64,000 bases of DNA from Acidobacteriota bacterium (GTDB taxonomy: Bacteria; Acidobacteriota; Terriglobia; Acidiferrales; UBA7541): assembly GCA_003165465.1 (NCBI GenBank), contig PLUM01000053.1, forward strand, positions 1 through 64,000, written 5' to 3'. The notes beneath the pieces were generated by a model. That model made no database searches. It was given only the letters and a program-made list of their open reading frames with translations, and had not been told where the DNA came from. Positions 25,256-33,744 of this stretch are shown in pieces; position 1 is the first letter of the stretch, and each line of letters opens with the position of its first letter. A program made the translations under genes and the position numbers.

Positions 25256-25896
25256 GATTCTTTACGGCCCATTTCGAAGCGCGGCTCCGTGCCGGCTAGG
25301 AGCCGCTCGATATTCCCGCGATGCTTTGCGATCACCGCAACCGCCGCGAGCAGCGTGCAGGCCGAAACCGCCGTGGGCGGCGCATGGCCGGGTGCGTAGA
25401 GCAGATAAACGAGTAGCGGGAGAGCCGCCGCCGCCGAAATCGAAGCGAGGGACACGTATCTCCAGAACAGGGCCACGAGCAGAAATAGAAATACGCTTGC
25501 GGCGACGGCCGACCAGCAAATCGCCAGGAAAACGCCCGCCGTCGTGGCCACGCCCTTGCCGCCCTCAAACCGCAGCCATGCCGGGAACATATGGCCCAGA
25601 ATCGCGGCCAATCCCGCGTACATCATGAAGCGAATAATTCCACCCGAGAAATGCCCCGTAAGCCAGACAGCCAGAAAACCTTTTGCCGCGTCCAGAATCA
25701 GCGTGGCGACGCCAACAGCCCAGCCCGAGGTTCGCGCCACGTTCGTCGCGCCAATGTTTCCGCTGCCCTTGAAGCGAATGTCGCCGCCACCCGTCGCACG
25801 CACGAGCAAGTATCCGAACGGGATCGAGCCCAGGATGTATCCCAGGACAACCAATCCCCAAAGACTCTCCACGCCCGTTGCCATTTCCAGATTCAC
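25252..25896 (-). CDS. plsY: Acyl-phosphate:glycerol-3-phosphate acyltransferase
   Basis: A protein of 214 aa with GTG start at 25896 (ATG at 25884 is an alternative). It is an integral membrane protein with about five spans. The PlsY motifs are present: GSIPFGYLL, the SGNIGATN stretch (residues about 41-50) and FEGGKGVATTAG near 110. It transfers the acyl group of acyl-phosphate to glycerol-3-phosphate. The GTG overlaps the thpR stop by 4 bp (GTGA), so thpR, plsY and gpsA are translationally coupled. Confidence 0.95.
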   Translation of the reverse strand: MNLEMATGVESLWGLVVLGYILGSIPFGYLLVRATGGGDIRFKGSGNIGATNVARTSGWAVGVATLILDAAKGFLAVWLTGHFSGGIIRFMMYAGLAAILGHMFPAWLRFEGGKGVATTAGVFLAICWSAVAASVFLFLLVALFWRYVSLASISAAAALPLLVYLLYAPGHAPPTAVSACTLLAAVAVIAKHRGNIERLLAGTEPRFEMGRKES

Positions 25897-26495
25897 CCGA
25901 ATTTTCTCCCCGCCAACGTGAAAGTCGCCAAACGAGTATATTCCGCTCCGCCGGGTTTCAGAACGCTTTGATACAGATAAAATTCCTTCGCCGTCGCACC
26001 GCCGAATTCGAAGGGCGCGGCCTTCTCGATGGCGGAATGCAGCGCATTCAGTCCGCGCGGCGTGTCGAATCGGGCGAGCGTAAGATGAGGAGAGAACACA
26101 CGCTCCTCGCGCGGCTCGCCAGGCGGCGCGGGCTGTGTGTCGGGCGCCGTACCCAGCGCATTATCGACCGCTCTCGCAACCGCGTCGGCAAGCGCGGCAA
26201 GCTCCGGCCCCGCCTCGACCCCGGCCCAGAGCACGCGTGGGCGGCGCCTGTCCGGAAAAAATCCCAAGCCGCGAAATGCTAATAAAATGGGATCGCGTGA
26301 AGGAATAGCCGCCAGCGCCGCCTCGATCGCCGCTACTTTTTCCGGCAAAGTTTCGCCGATAAATTTCAGCGTGACGTGAAGGCCTTCGATTCGCGGCCAC
26401 CGCGCGTTTCGGCAAGCGGGGCGCAGCTTGGCGGTGAGTCCACGGATGGCGGAGCGCACATCTTCGGGAATATCCATTGCGACAAAAAGCCGCAT
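25893..26495 (-). CDS. thpR: RNA 2',3'-cyclic phosphodiesterase
   Basis: A protein of 200 aa. Two HxTL motifs, HVTLKFIGE near residue 45 and HLTLARFD near 140, form the 2H phosphoesterase site. The start RLFVAMDIPEDVRSAI is typical of the ThpR/LigT family. It opens 2',3'-cyclic phosphates on RNA ends; in vitro relatives also ligate 2'-5' halves. It lies 34 bp downstream of the cinA stop, at the head of the coupled trio with plsY and gpsA. Confidence 0.92.
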   Translation of the reverse strand: MRLFVAMDIPEDVRSAIRGLTAKLRPACRNARWPRIEGLHVTLKFIGETLPEKVAAIEAALAAIPSRDPILLAFRGLGFFPDRRRPRVLWAGVEAGPELAALADAVARAVDNALGTAPDTQPAPPGEPREERVFSPHLTLARFDTPRGLNALHSAIEKAAPFEFGGATAKEFYLYQSVLKPGGAEYTRLATFTLAGRKFG

Positions 26496-26517
26496 GATTC
26501 AAATCCACGTTTCTTAC

Positions 26518-26545
26518 GTAGCGCGGGCTTCATCCTACGGATTTT
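26518..26545. repeat. Degenerate single family B arm spanning the cinA stop
   Basis: GTAGCGCGGGCTTCATCCTA then CGGATTTT resembles the left arm of family B (GCTTCAGCCTGCGGGGTTT) with changes. The cinA stop codon TGA is read on the minus strand from 26532 to 26530, inside this arm. Confidence 0.55.
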
Positions 26546-27789
26546 GGTTGCGCCGCGTACAGATAATATCGCCGCACGAGGTCCAGCGCCGTCTGCGAGG
26601 CTTGCCAGCGGATGCGATCGCGCTCTCCGGGATAGCGCACCATCCGCTCCTTGCTCCCCGAGGCGTCGGCAATCGCCACATGCACAGTGCCAACGGGTTT
26701 TTCCGGAGTACCGCCGTTGGGTCCGGCGATGCCCGTGATTCCAAGGCCCAGCGTTGCGCCGGTGCGGCGGCGAATTCCGTCGGCGAGCGCGATGGCGACT
26801 TCGGCGCTCACGGCGCCGCGCGATTCGATGATTTCCGCGGGCACATCCACCCACGCGGACTTCAGCGCGTTGCTGTAGCAAACGACGCCGCCCAGAAAAT
26901 ATGCGGAGCTTCCCGAGATGCGCGTGAGCCGCTCGGCGAGCAGGCCGCCCGTGCAGCTCTCCGCCGTGGCAATGGTCGCGTGATGGAGCGTGAGTTCCCG
27001 GGCGACCACGTCTTCCATCGATTCGCCCTTGGTGGTGAACACGGCTTCGCCCAGCGCAAGCACGATGCTTTCCTGAATGTCCTGAAGCTGGCGCTCGGCG
27101 GCCGGCGTGTCCGCGGACCAGGCGCGAAGGTGAATTTGAATTTCCCCGGGCGCGGTGAGGATCGTCGTTTGCACGTCTTCGTGGCGCGTATAAATCGGCG
27201 CGATGCGCTGATCGACGTCCGATTCGCCCATCCCCGCAACGCGAAGCTCGCGCGCCACGAGCCGCACGCCTGTCGCAATGCGTGCGAGGCGCGGCTCCGC
27301 CTGCGCGGCATACATCGCCTTCAATTCGTGCGGCGGGCCGGGAAGCAGAATCACGATGCGGCCACCCGATTCCATCCACAGGCCGGGCGCGGTGCCGCGA
27401 TCGTTATCCAGAACCGTGGCGCCCTCGGGCACGAGCGCCTGGCGCGCATTCACCTCGGACATCGTGCGGCCAAGCTGGCGGAAGCGCGCTTCGATCTTGC
27501 TCATCACGGCGGGATCGCGCGCGAGTTTTCGCCCAAAGAGATCGGCCACGGCGTCGCGCGTGCGGTCGTCTTCCGTGGGGCCGAGTCCTCCGCTGGCAAT
27601 CACGAGTTCGACGCGCTTGACCGCGTCGTCGAACGCCGCGCGCAGCGGCCCTAGATCGTCGCCGACGACCGTCTTGCGCGTGACTTCGATGCCCAGCCGG
27701 TTCAGCTGCGCCGTGAGAAATAGAGAATTGGTATCAACCCGGTCCGGGGTAAGCAGTTCCGATCCGACGGCAATGATTTCAGCTTTCAT
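26530..27789 (-). CDS. cinA: CinA-family protein: competence/damage-inducible domain plus NMN amidohydrolase domain
   Basis: A protein of 419 aa, full two-domain length. The N-terminal MoaB/MogA-like domain (1-170) starts MKAEIIAVGSELLTPDRVDTNS and includes GGLGPTEDDRT. The C-terminal PncC domain (about 255-415) has TAESCTGGLLAERLTRISG and VVCYSNALKS, giving the Ser and Lys of the NMN deamidase site. Predicted activities are ADP-ribose pyrophosphatase and NMN deamidase, i.e. NAD salvage. The last codons and stop lie in a degenerate repeat arm. Confidence 0.94.
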   Translation of the reverse strand: MKAEIIAVGSELLTPDRVDTNSLFLTAQLNRLGIEVTRKTVVGDDLGPLRAAFDDAVKRVELVIASGGLGPTEDDRTRDAVADLFGRKLARDPAVMSKIEARFRQLGRTMSEVNARQALVPEGATVLDNDRGTAPGLWMESGGRIVILLPGPPHELKAMYAAQAEPRLARIATGVRLVARELRVAGMGESDVDQRIAPIYTRHEDVQTTILTAPGEIQIHLRAWSADTPAAERQLQDIQESIVLALGEAVFTTKGESMEDVVARELTLHHATIATAESCTGGLLAERLTRISGSSAYFLGGVVCYSNALKSAWVDVPAEIIESRGAVSAEVAIALADGIRRRTGATLGLGITGIAGPNGGTPEKPVGTVHVAIADASGSKERMVRYPGERDRIRWQASQTALDLVRRYYLYAAQPKSVG

Positions 27790-27795
27790 TTTGTT

Positions 27796-28821
27796 TTAGC
27801 GTGGAAGCGGAAGGCCTTCCATTTCCCAATCGAGGCTGAACAGAGCCGTGGTCGTGGCCAGAATCACGCGGTGGCCGGGCAGAAGCGAAAGGCCCACGAG
27901 TCCGCTGCCTCCGATAACCAGTTCGGCGCTCGCGTCCGAAGCGATTCGCACGATGCCCCGGCGGCCCCGGTAGGACGCCGCCACGTACAGATTTCCCTTG
28001 CGGTCGAATGCGAGGCCCTGCGGCCGGCCAAGCCCGCGGAAGAAGGTGCTGACTTCGCCCTTCTGGTTGATGCGCAGCACGCGGTCGAAACTCGAAGTGG
28101 TCGGCCCGGTAACGAACAATTCGCCGGTGGGACTGAACGCCAGGTGATACGCCGCGACGGACGGCTCGATGGTGGCAAACACGAAAATCTGCCGGTCGGG
28201 ATTGATCTTGAAAATCGTGCCGCTGCGGTCTCCTACAAAAAGATTGCCGATGGTATCGAACGCGATTCCCGTCGCCACGCCCATGCCCTCGACCCAAAGC
28301 TGCGAGCGGCCATCCGGCGTGACTCGATGTATGGTTCCGTCGTTGCGGCAGGAGACGTACAGATATCCTTCGCGGTCGAGCGCCAGCCCCGTGGGATTCT
28401 CGAGTTCGGTGACGAAGGGCTTCACTTCATAATTGGGCGTCACCTTGTAGAGTGAGACGGCGACTTTTTCCCCACGGCGGCCGCTATACGTAACGTAGAT
28501 GTTTCCCTCGACATCCACCGCCGGATTGGACACGGGGTGAAGACTGTCGGCAATCTGCACGCCCAGGTGAAACATGAACGGCTGGCTGGACGCCCGCGAA
28601 GTTTCCACGCTCACGATGCTGCCCGAAGCGCCTTCCGGCACGCGGGCGATCACATAATTTTGGGTGGCAATCAACAGGCTGGCCTCGGCCTCGCCGAAGC
28701 GCACGCACGGCCGCGAATTGGGACGCGGAACAAAACCCGAGCCGTAAATCGTGACGTCGCCGCCGGGGATGCCTGCACTCGGCTGGATGCGGTCAATGCG
28801 CGGTATGCCGTTGGTTTCCAA
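27796..28821 (-). CDS. IPT/TIG-domain and NHL/SMP-30-like beta-propeller protein
   Basis: A protein of 341 aa with TTG start at 28821 (no ATG or GTG fits before the first domain). Residues about 7-80 form an IPT/TIG immunoglobulin-like domain (PRIDRIQPSAGIPGGDVTIYGSGF). From 90 to 330 runs a propeller with repeated NHL-like blades (NIYVTYSGRRG, GLALDREGYLYVSCRN, GIAFDTIGNLFVGDR, LAFSPTGELFVTG, GLAFDRKGNLYVAAS). No signal peptide is seen with this start. It ends 6 bp before cinA begins and is likely co-transcribed with it. The function is unknown; the fold suggests binding or a lactonase-like role. Confidence 0.8.
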   Translation of the reverse strand: METNGIPRIDRIQPSAGIPGGDVTIYGSGFVPRPNSRPCVRFGEAEASLLIATQNYVIARVPEGASGSIVSVETSRASSQPFMFHLGVQIADSLHPVSNPAVDVEGNIYVTYSGRRGEKVAVSLYKVTPNYEVKPFVTELENPTGLALDREGYLYVSCRNDGTIHRVTPDGRSQLWVEGMGVATGIAFDTIGNLFVGDRSGTIFKINPDRQIFVFATIEPSVAAYHLAFSPTGELFVTGPTTSSFDRVLRINQKGEVSTFFRGLGRPQGLAFDRKGNLYVAASYRGRRGIVRIASDASAELVIGGSGLVGLSLLPGHRVILATTTALFSLDWEMEGLPLPR

Positions 28822-28825
28822 ATTT

Positions 28826-28858
28826 AATCTCGAACCGGAAATTCAATCTCGAACCGGA
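28826..28858. repeat. Short direct repeat at the start of the IPT/NHL gene
   Basis: AATCTCGAACCGGA occurs at 28826-28839 and again at 28845-28858, between the TTG start and the family A element at 28862. It covers the region where the ribosome site should be. Confidence 0.85.
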
Positions 28859-28861
28859 TTT

Positions 28862-28936
28862 GTAGCCCGCCTCTTCAGAGGCGGGGTCCTTTTCTCGCTC
28901 GGGCAAAAAACCCCCGCCTCTGAAGAGGCGGGCTAC
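28862..28936. repeat. Family A palindromic element (two-armed)
   Basis: GTAGCCCGCCTCTTCAGAGG and CCTCTGAAGAGGCGGGCTAC, perfect in both arms, with CGGGGTCCTTTT and AAAAAACCCCCG inside. It lies 47 bp beyond the pgpA stop, between pgpA and the IPT/NHL gene. Confidence 0.95.
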
Positions 28937-28983
28937 AATCATTGCGATGAAGTCACAATGTATTCGGCCGCATCGGCAAAATT

Positions 28984-29586
28984 CTAAAGCCCCAGCGCCC
29001 GCGCGATCCACAATCCCAGGGCCGCATAAATTCCCGCCACCCAATCATCGGCCATAATTCCCAAGCCGCCGGGAAGCGATTCGGCCTGCCGAGCGGGAAA
29101 TGGCTTCCAAATATCGAAGACTCGAAAAAGTATAAAGCCCAGCAAGAAACTTTTCCAGTTTAACAGCGTGAACGGCGAGAAATAGGCGATCATCTGGCCG
29201 GACACTTCGTCAATCACCACAAACTGCGGATCTTTTTTGCCTGCGAACTTAGCCGCTCGGCTCGCGACGATCACGCCCAGCAACGCCACGAGGACAACGA
29301 TCACATATATTGCATATGCAGGCGGCCCTAAACCCACCGTCCAGAAGTTGGCGTTTCTTTCCATGTTCGCGTATTGAAGGGTCTTGCGCGAAAACAACCA
29401 GGTCATCCCGATAGAAATCGCGACGCCACCGAGAGACCCAAAAGTGCCCGGCGCTTTAGGGAGGTAGCCGAGGCCAAACGCAGTGGCGATTGCGAGCGAG
29501 ATGCGGGGCTTGCGCTGAACGGGCCCGGGCGAGGGCGCGGCGCTATTCGTCGTCGTTGTCGGAAGATTCGGTATAGTCTCGCTCAT
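28984..29586 (-). CDS. pgpA: Phosphatidylglycerophosphatase A
   Basis: A protein of 200 aa. A Ser/Thr/Pro-rich N-terminus (about 30 aa) precedes the family core: FGLGYLPKAPGTFGSLGG, IDEVSGQMIAYF, and MADDWVAGIYAALGLW at the C-terminus. It has about four membrane spans. It removes the phosphate from phosphatidylglycerophosphate to give phosphatidylglycerol. Its ATG lies 44 bp inside yacG, an unusually long overlap; a later start is possible but no ATG occurs before the core. Confidence 0.9.
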   Translation of the reverse strand: MSETIPNLPTTTTNSAAPSPGPVQRKPRISLAIATAFGLGYLPKAPGTFGSLGGVAISIGMTWLFSRKTLQYANMERNANFWTVGLGPPAYAIYVIVVLVALLGVIVASRAAKFAGKKDPQFVVIDEVSGQMIAYFSPFTLLNWKSFLLGFILFRVFDIWKPFPARQAESLPGGLGIMADDWVAGIYAALGLWIARALGL

Positions 29587-29758
29587 TTGCTTCGATTTCT
29601 TCCGGTTCCGATTCGTCCATCATGGGCACGGCTATTTTGTATTTTCCGGTGGCCCAGTTGCCCAGGTCGCGCTCGCGGCAGTGCGCACTGCAGAACGGAA
29701 ACTCCTCGGTCGTTTCCGAACTGACGGGCTGCTTGCAAATGGGGCATTTTAGTTTCAT
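29543..29758 (-). CDS. yacG: DNA gyrase inhibitor YacG-like zinc protein
   Basis: A protein of 71 aa. The zinc site is formed by CPICKQPV (residues 4-7) and FCSAHCRERDLGNWATGKYKI, the YacG signature. The C-terminus is strongly acidic (EPEEIEANERDYTESSDNDDE). In E. coli YacG binds GyrB and blocks DNA binding. It precedes pgpA, with overlapping ends. Confidence 0.92.
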   Translation of the reverse strand: MKLKCPICKQPVSSETTEEFPFCSAHCRERDLGNWATGKYKIAVPMMDESEPEEIEANERDYTESSDNDDE

Positions 29759-29787
29759 GGCAGAATCCCAAGTTGGATGCGATTCGA

Positions 29788-29813
29788 GTGGCGTGGGCTT
29801 CAGCCTGCGCTAC
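29788..29813. repeat. Short family B hairpin next to rimO
   Basis: GTGGCGTGGGCTTCAGCCTG then CGCTAC: one compact hairpin instead of two arms. Its last base is directly before the rimO stop codon (TAA, 29816-29814 on the minus strand). It separates rimO from yacG. Confidence 0.75.
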
Positions 29814-31256
29814 TTAAGCCAAAATCCGCAACGCCGCGCCTGTCAATACGCGCTGCACGGGCGCGCTCGCCGATACTTGCTCTGCCACCGGGCGCGGGAC
29901 ATCCAGAATCTCCACGACGCGGCCAACCATGTCGTACTCGTGCGTCTCGGTAATTTCCGCGGTGATCACATCGCCGAGACGCGCGGAGATCGTGCTCCCC
30001 GCGACTTCGATGTCGTTCAGGTAAAGCTTGCCGTCGATTTCCGGCGCCATGCCCTCGATGCGCGCTTCCCACACGAGCGGCGTATCCTTGGACGGCCCTT
30101 CGACGAGCGCCGTCACGCGCCGGCCCTGAAAACGCCGCAACTTGCGCGCCGAAATCTTTTGCTGAATCGCCATCAGGCGGCGCTGGCGTTCCGCGATCGT
30201 CTCTTCTTCCACTTTGAGGTCGAGCGCGAAGCTCGACGCGTTGTCCACGTCCGAATACGGAAAAACGCCCATCCAGTCGAATTCCGCGGCCTTCACGAAA
30301 TCGCACAACTCACGGAAGTCCGCTTCGGTTTCGCCGGGAAATCCGACGATGAACGAAGTCCGCAGCGCCACGCCGGGAATCGTCCGGCGAATGCGGCCGA
30401 GCAATTGCAGAAAGGCGTCGCCATTCGATCCGCGCTTCATGCGCGCAAGGACGTTGCGGCTGGCGTGTTGCAGCGGCATGTCCATGTATTTTGCGATGCG
30501 CGGGTGCGCGGCAATCGTATCGAGCAGGCGCTGCGTCACGCGGTTCGGATAACAGTACAGGGAGCGCACCCATTGCAGGCCCTCGACGCCCGCCAGGCGT
30601 TCGAGCAGCAGCGCAAGGCCGTCGCGCAAGCCGAGGTCTTCGCCGTAGGAAGTCGTGTCCTGCCCGATGAGGGTCACTTCGCGGACGCCGGCCGCCGCAA
30701 AATTTTCCGCTTCGCGCACGACGGATTCAAAACGCCGGCTGCGGAATTTTCCGCGCAACTGGGGAATGATGCAGAACGTGCAGGGATGATCGCAGCCTTC
30801 GGCAATTTTGATGTACGCGGCATGCTTCGGCGTCGAGAGAATCCGCGGCGTGAGATCGTGATAGAGATACGACGGAAGCGCCGCCGCGCCCGCCGCATCC
30901 GTCCGCAATTCGCCCTCGACCGCGGCCAGAATGTTTTCAATCTCGCCCGTCCCGACCACCGCATCGACCTCGGGAATCTGCGCGAGAATCTGATCGCGGA
31001 AGCGTTCCACCAGGCATCCGGCCACGATCAATCGTTTCGCCACGCCGAATTTTTTATATTCGGCCATTTCGAGAATCGTGTCGATCGATTCCTTTTGCGC
31101 CGGGGCGATAAAACTGCACGTATTGACGACGAGGACGTCGGCCTCCTCGGCGTTCGGCGTAAATTCATAGCCGCTGCGCGCGAGGACACCCATCATCACC
31201 TCGCTATCCACAAGGTTTTTCGGGCAACCCAGGCTGATAAATCCGGCTTTTGGCAT
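29814..31256 (-). CDS. rimO: Ribosomal protein S12 methylthiotransferase RimO
   Basis: A protein of 480 aa from ATG 31256 (MPKAGFISLGCPKNLVDSE). The N-terminal MTTase domain carries three Fe-S cysteines (C10, then in NTCSF and GCLVERF). The radical SAM site is CDHPCTFCIIP near residue 150, and a TRAM domain follows at about 385-450. It adds a methylthio group to an aspartate of ribosomal protein S12. It is about 40 residues longer than E. coli RimO because of a hydrophobic C-terminal tail. Confidence 0.95.
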   Translation of the reverse strand: MPKAGFISLGCPKNLVDSEVMMGVLARSGYEFTPNAEEADVLVVNTCSFIAPAQKESIDTILEMAEYKKFGVAKRLIVAGCLVERFRDQILAQIPEVDAVVGTGEIENILAAVEGELRTDAAGAAALPSYLYHDLTPRILSTPKHAAYIKIAEGCDHPCTFCIIPQLRGKFRSRRFESVVREAENFAAAGVREVTLIGQDTTSYGEDLGLRDGLALLLERLAGVEGLQWVRSLYCYPNRVTQRLLDTIAAHPRIAKYMDMPLQHASRNVLARMKRGSNGDAFLQLLGRIRRTIPGVALRTSFIVGFPGETEADFRELCDFVKAAEFDWMGVFPYSDVDNASSFALDLKVEEETIAERQRRLMAIQQKISARKLRRFQGRRVTALVEGPSKDTPLVWEARIEGMAPEIDGKLYLNDIEVAGSTISARLGDVITAEITETHEYDMVGRVVEILDVPRPVAEQVSASAPVQRVLTGAALRILA

Positions 31257-31334
31257 AAAAAACCGCGCCCCGCAACGGCGAGGCGCTTCGACCATTCTAG
31301 CATGGTGGGAAGTCTCTCGCTCGCCGGCGGCCGC

Positions 31335-33614
31335 TCAGCGCGAGCGAAGAAAATTGTGAATGCGATCGATCAATGAGGAAGCGTGCTGCGGGTCCGCGGG
31401 CTTGCCTCCGTAGCGAGCCGCCTGATAGATGGAGGTCATTTCGAACACGGGCGCGGCCAGATTTCCATCCGGCAGCGACGAGGCAAATTCCATGGGCGTC
31501 TGGTGGGGCGTTTTTCGAATGCCGCCTCGCGCCAGCACACGCAACATCTCCCGGTATTGGAGCGTCGCCAGGTGCGGCGTCATCACGCGATCGGGTAGCA
31601 CCCGAGTGCGCCACAGGACCGCGAGCCGCCTGCGAACTTCCGGGCGCAACAACAGCACGGCGACGGCCACTACCCCGAAAATCACGAAGACTCCCGTTCG
31701 GTCCGACGAACTGTGAGACAACTCGAGTTGCCAGAGTTTCAAGCGGTCGGTTGCGCGGCGACGCGCGCTGGAAAATTCAGTTCGAATGCGCTCGGCCCAG
31801 TCGCGCGAGGCACGGCCCAGATTTTGCGCAACGGCGATCTGGTGCATGAAATCGTAGTTGATCACCCACTCGCTCCATTGCAGTTCAAACCAATCCACGT
31901 AATGCGAAAGCAGCGAGAACATTCCGGCCGGCTTACTTTCCCCTGCCGGAGTAGGATCGAACGTCAGCCATCCGAATCCGGGAAAATAGGCTTCCACCCA
32001 GCTATGCGCGTCGCTGGCGCGCACGACCAGGTCGCCGGCAACGTCGTTGTACTCGCCAGTCTGGAATCCGTTGATGTACCGCGCCGGAATCCCAAGCGTC
32101 CGCAGCATGATCGTCATGGCCGAAGCGAAATATTCGCAATGTCCCGCGCGTCTTTGAAAGAGGAAGTAGGCCAGCGGGTCCGACGGCAGCGTTCCGCCGA
32201 GGTCCAGCGTATAGCCGTAGTGAGAGCGCAGGTATTCTTCCATGGCTCGCGCCTGGTCATAGGGATTCTCTTTGCGCGCCACGATTTGCCTGGCCAGTTC
32301 CGGGATACGTGCATCGAGCGTGGGCACCTGCAAATACGATTCGCGAATCGCGTCCGGGTAATTCGAACCGGCTTTGCGAACGGCGGCGGGCGGCGCAATC
32401 GGCATGAGCGAGTTCGCTTCATACTCCATCCGCGCATAGCTATGGTATGGATTGAACAGGGATCCGGTGAAATCCTTCAAAAGATACGTGCGCCGCTGGC
32501 GAAATGCCGTACCCCCGGACTCGCCGTTGAATCGCCCGCGCACGCTCTCCACTTCATCCGCAAAGAACAAAACCGTGCTTCCGATCGGCTCGAGCAGCAC
32601 CTTGTAATGCATTGGCAGCCCGGGCTTCGGCGCATCATCGTTCCTGGAATTGATGTTGAACCATTCTCCCGCTTCCGAGGCATTGAGAGTTGCCTGTTCA
32701 TGCGGGTCATTGAACCAGCGCTTGCCATCGAACTGGGTCAAGGCCACGCCGCGCCAATGCACGCCGTGCGTGATCGGGAGACCGCCATCGACCGTGACAC
32801 GCATGACCACCGCGCTGCTCTGCTTGATTTGGCCGATCTCGCCAATTTCCACATCGTCGCTGAAACCGGAAACCAGCGTCGGCTGCAGGTTGAACCCGGA
32901 CATGTAGCCGCCGCTGACACGCGGCAGGATGAGAAAGATCACCGCTCCAACCACCAGCGATCCAAGCGCGATGCCGGCGGACGTGATGCTCAGCGCGCCA
33001 TGCAGGCGGCGCGCGGCGCTCGTGCCGGTTTCCACGGGCCGGGTGACGGCTCCCTGCGCGCTCCACCACATCTCCAGGCCCACAAAGGTCGAAACCGCCA
33101 GCCCCATAAAAACAAAAAAGAAGGCGAGAAACATCGTGTCGACGGTCAGAATCGCGGCGGCCAACATGGACGCGAAGGCCATCAAGGTCAGGAACAGATA
33201 ATCCCGCGTCGTCGTGGCGCTGAATAACCGCACGAGGATGGCGAACAGCATCAGATGAACCGCCGCAATCAACGCTCCGTAAAGAGCCGGATTCTGCGCG
33301 CCCGCCACCAGCATGCGTGAAACGATCCACAGATCGAACGGGAAGAAAATCAGATAAGCAATGGTCAGCCTGGTCGCGAGGCGGTTTGAAATTTCCGGGC
33401 CCTTCCCGCGCCACCACCGATATCCCTTGAACAGCATGGCGAACGGAAGCAGCAGAATGGAAATCAGATCCAACTTCCCGGTGCAGACAAGTGTTAACAC
33501 CCCGGTCAGAAGCAGAAAATAAAGGGAGATTTCGAAATGACGCCGGATAGCGGAAAGATGCGGCGGTATCACTTCAGCGGAAATTGGGCCGGCGGAGTCC
33601 ATGGCACGAATCAT
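31335..33614 (-). CDS. TgpA-type membrane transglutaminase-like protein
   Basis: A protein of 759 aa. The N-terminal part (about 30-235) has multiple membrane spans (DUF3488 type). A periplasmic transglutaminase-like domain at about 400-560 has the triad in RRAGHCEYFASAMTIMLRTLG (Cys), ASDAHSWVEAYF (His) and FDPTPAGES (Asp). A last membrane span near 640-660 precedes a cytoplasmic DUF4129-like tail. It belongs with moxR and DUF58 genes, as in many genomes, but here mutY and a family B element lie between. The substrate is unknown. ATG 33602 is an alternative start. Confidence 0.9.
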   Translation of the reverse strand: MIRAMDSAGPISAEVIPPHLSAIRRHFEISLYFLLLTGVLTLVCTGKLDLISILLLPFAMLFKGYRWWRGKGPEISNRLATRLTIAYLIFFPFDLWIVSRMLVAGAQNPALYGALIAAVHLMLFAILVRLFSATTTRDYLFLTLMAFASMLAAAILTVDTMFLAFFFVFMGLAVSTFVGLEMWWSAQGAVTRPVETGTSAARRLHGALSITSAGIALGSLVVGAVIFLILPRVSGGYMSGFNLQPTLVSGFSDDVEIGEIGQIKQSSAVVMRVTVDGGLPITHGVHWRGVALTQFDGKRWFNDPHEQATLNASEAGEWFNINSRNDDAPKPGLPMHYKVLLEPIGSTVLFFADEVESVRGRFNGESGGTAFRQRRTYLLKDFTGSLFNPYHSYARMEYEANSLMPIAPPAAVRKAGSNYPDAIRESYLQVPTLDARIPELARQIVARKENPYDQARAMEEYLRSHYGYTLDLGGTLPSDPLAYFLFQRRAGHCEYFASAMTIMLRTLGIPARYINGFQTGEYNDVAGDLVVRASDAHSWVEAYFPGFGWLTFDPTPAGESKPAGMFSLLSHYVDWFELQWSEWVINYDFMHQIAVAQNLGRASRDWAERIRTEFSSARRRATDRLKLWQLELSHSSSDRTGVFVIFGVVAVAVLLLRPEVRRRLAVLWRTRVLPDRVMTPHLATLQYREMLRVLARGGIRKTPHQTPMEFASSLPDGNLAAPVFEMTSIYQAARYGGKPADPQHASSLIDRIHNFLRSR

Positions 33615-33672
33615 AAGTTTAACATCCCGCGAGCCGTGAAAATCCGCATGAAGCCTATCGGATAATGGCTTG

Positions 33673-33744
33673 GTAGCGCGGGCTTCAGCCTGCGGGGTTT
33701 AGTGCTTGCAAGGTCTAACCCCCGCAGGCTGAAGCCCGCGCTAC
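33673..33744. repeat. Family B palindromic element supplying the mutY stop codon
   Basis: GTAGCGCGGGCTTCAGCCTG and CAGGCTGAAGCCCGCGCTAC, perfect arms, loop about 32 bp containing CTTGCAAGG. On the minus strand its first bases GTAG give the TAG (33743-33741) that ends mutY. Confidence 0.95.
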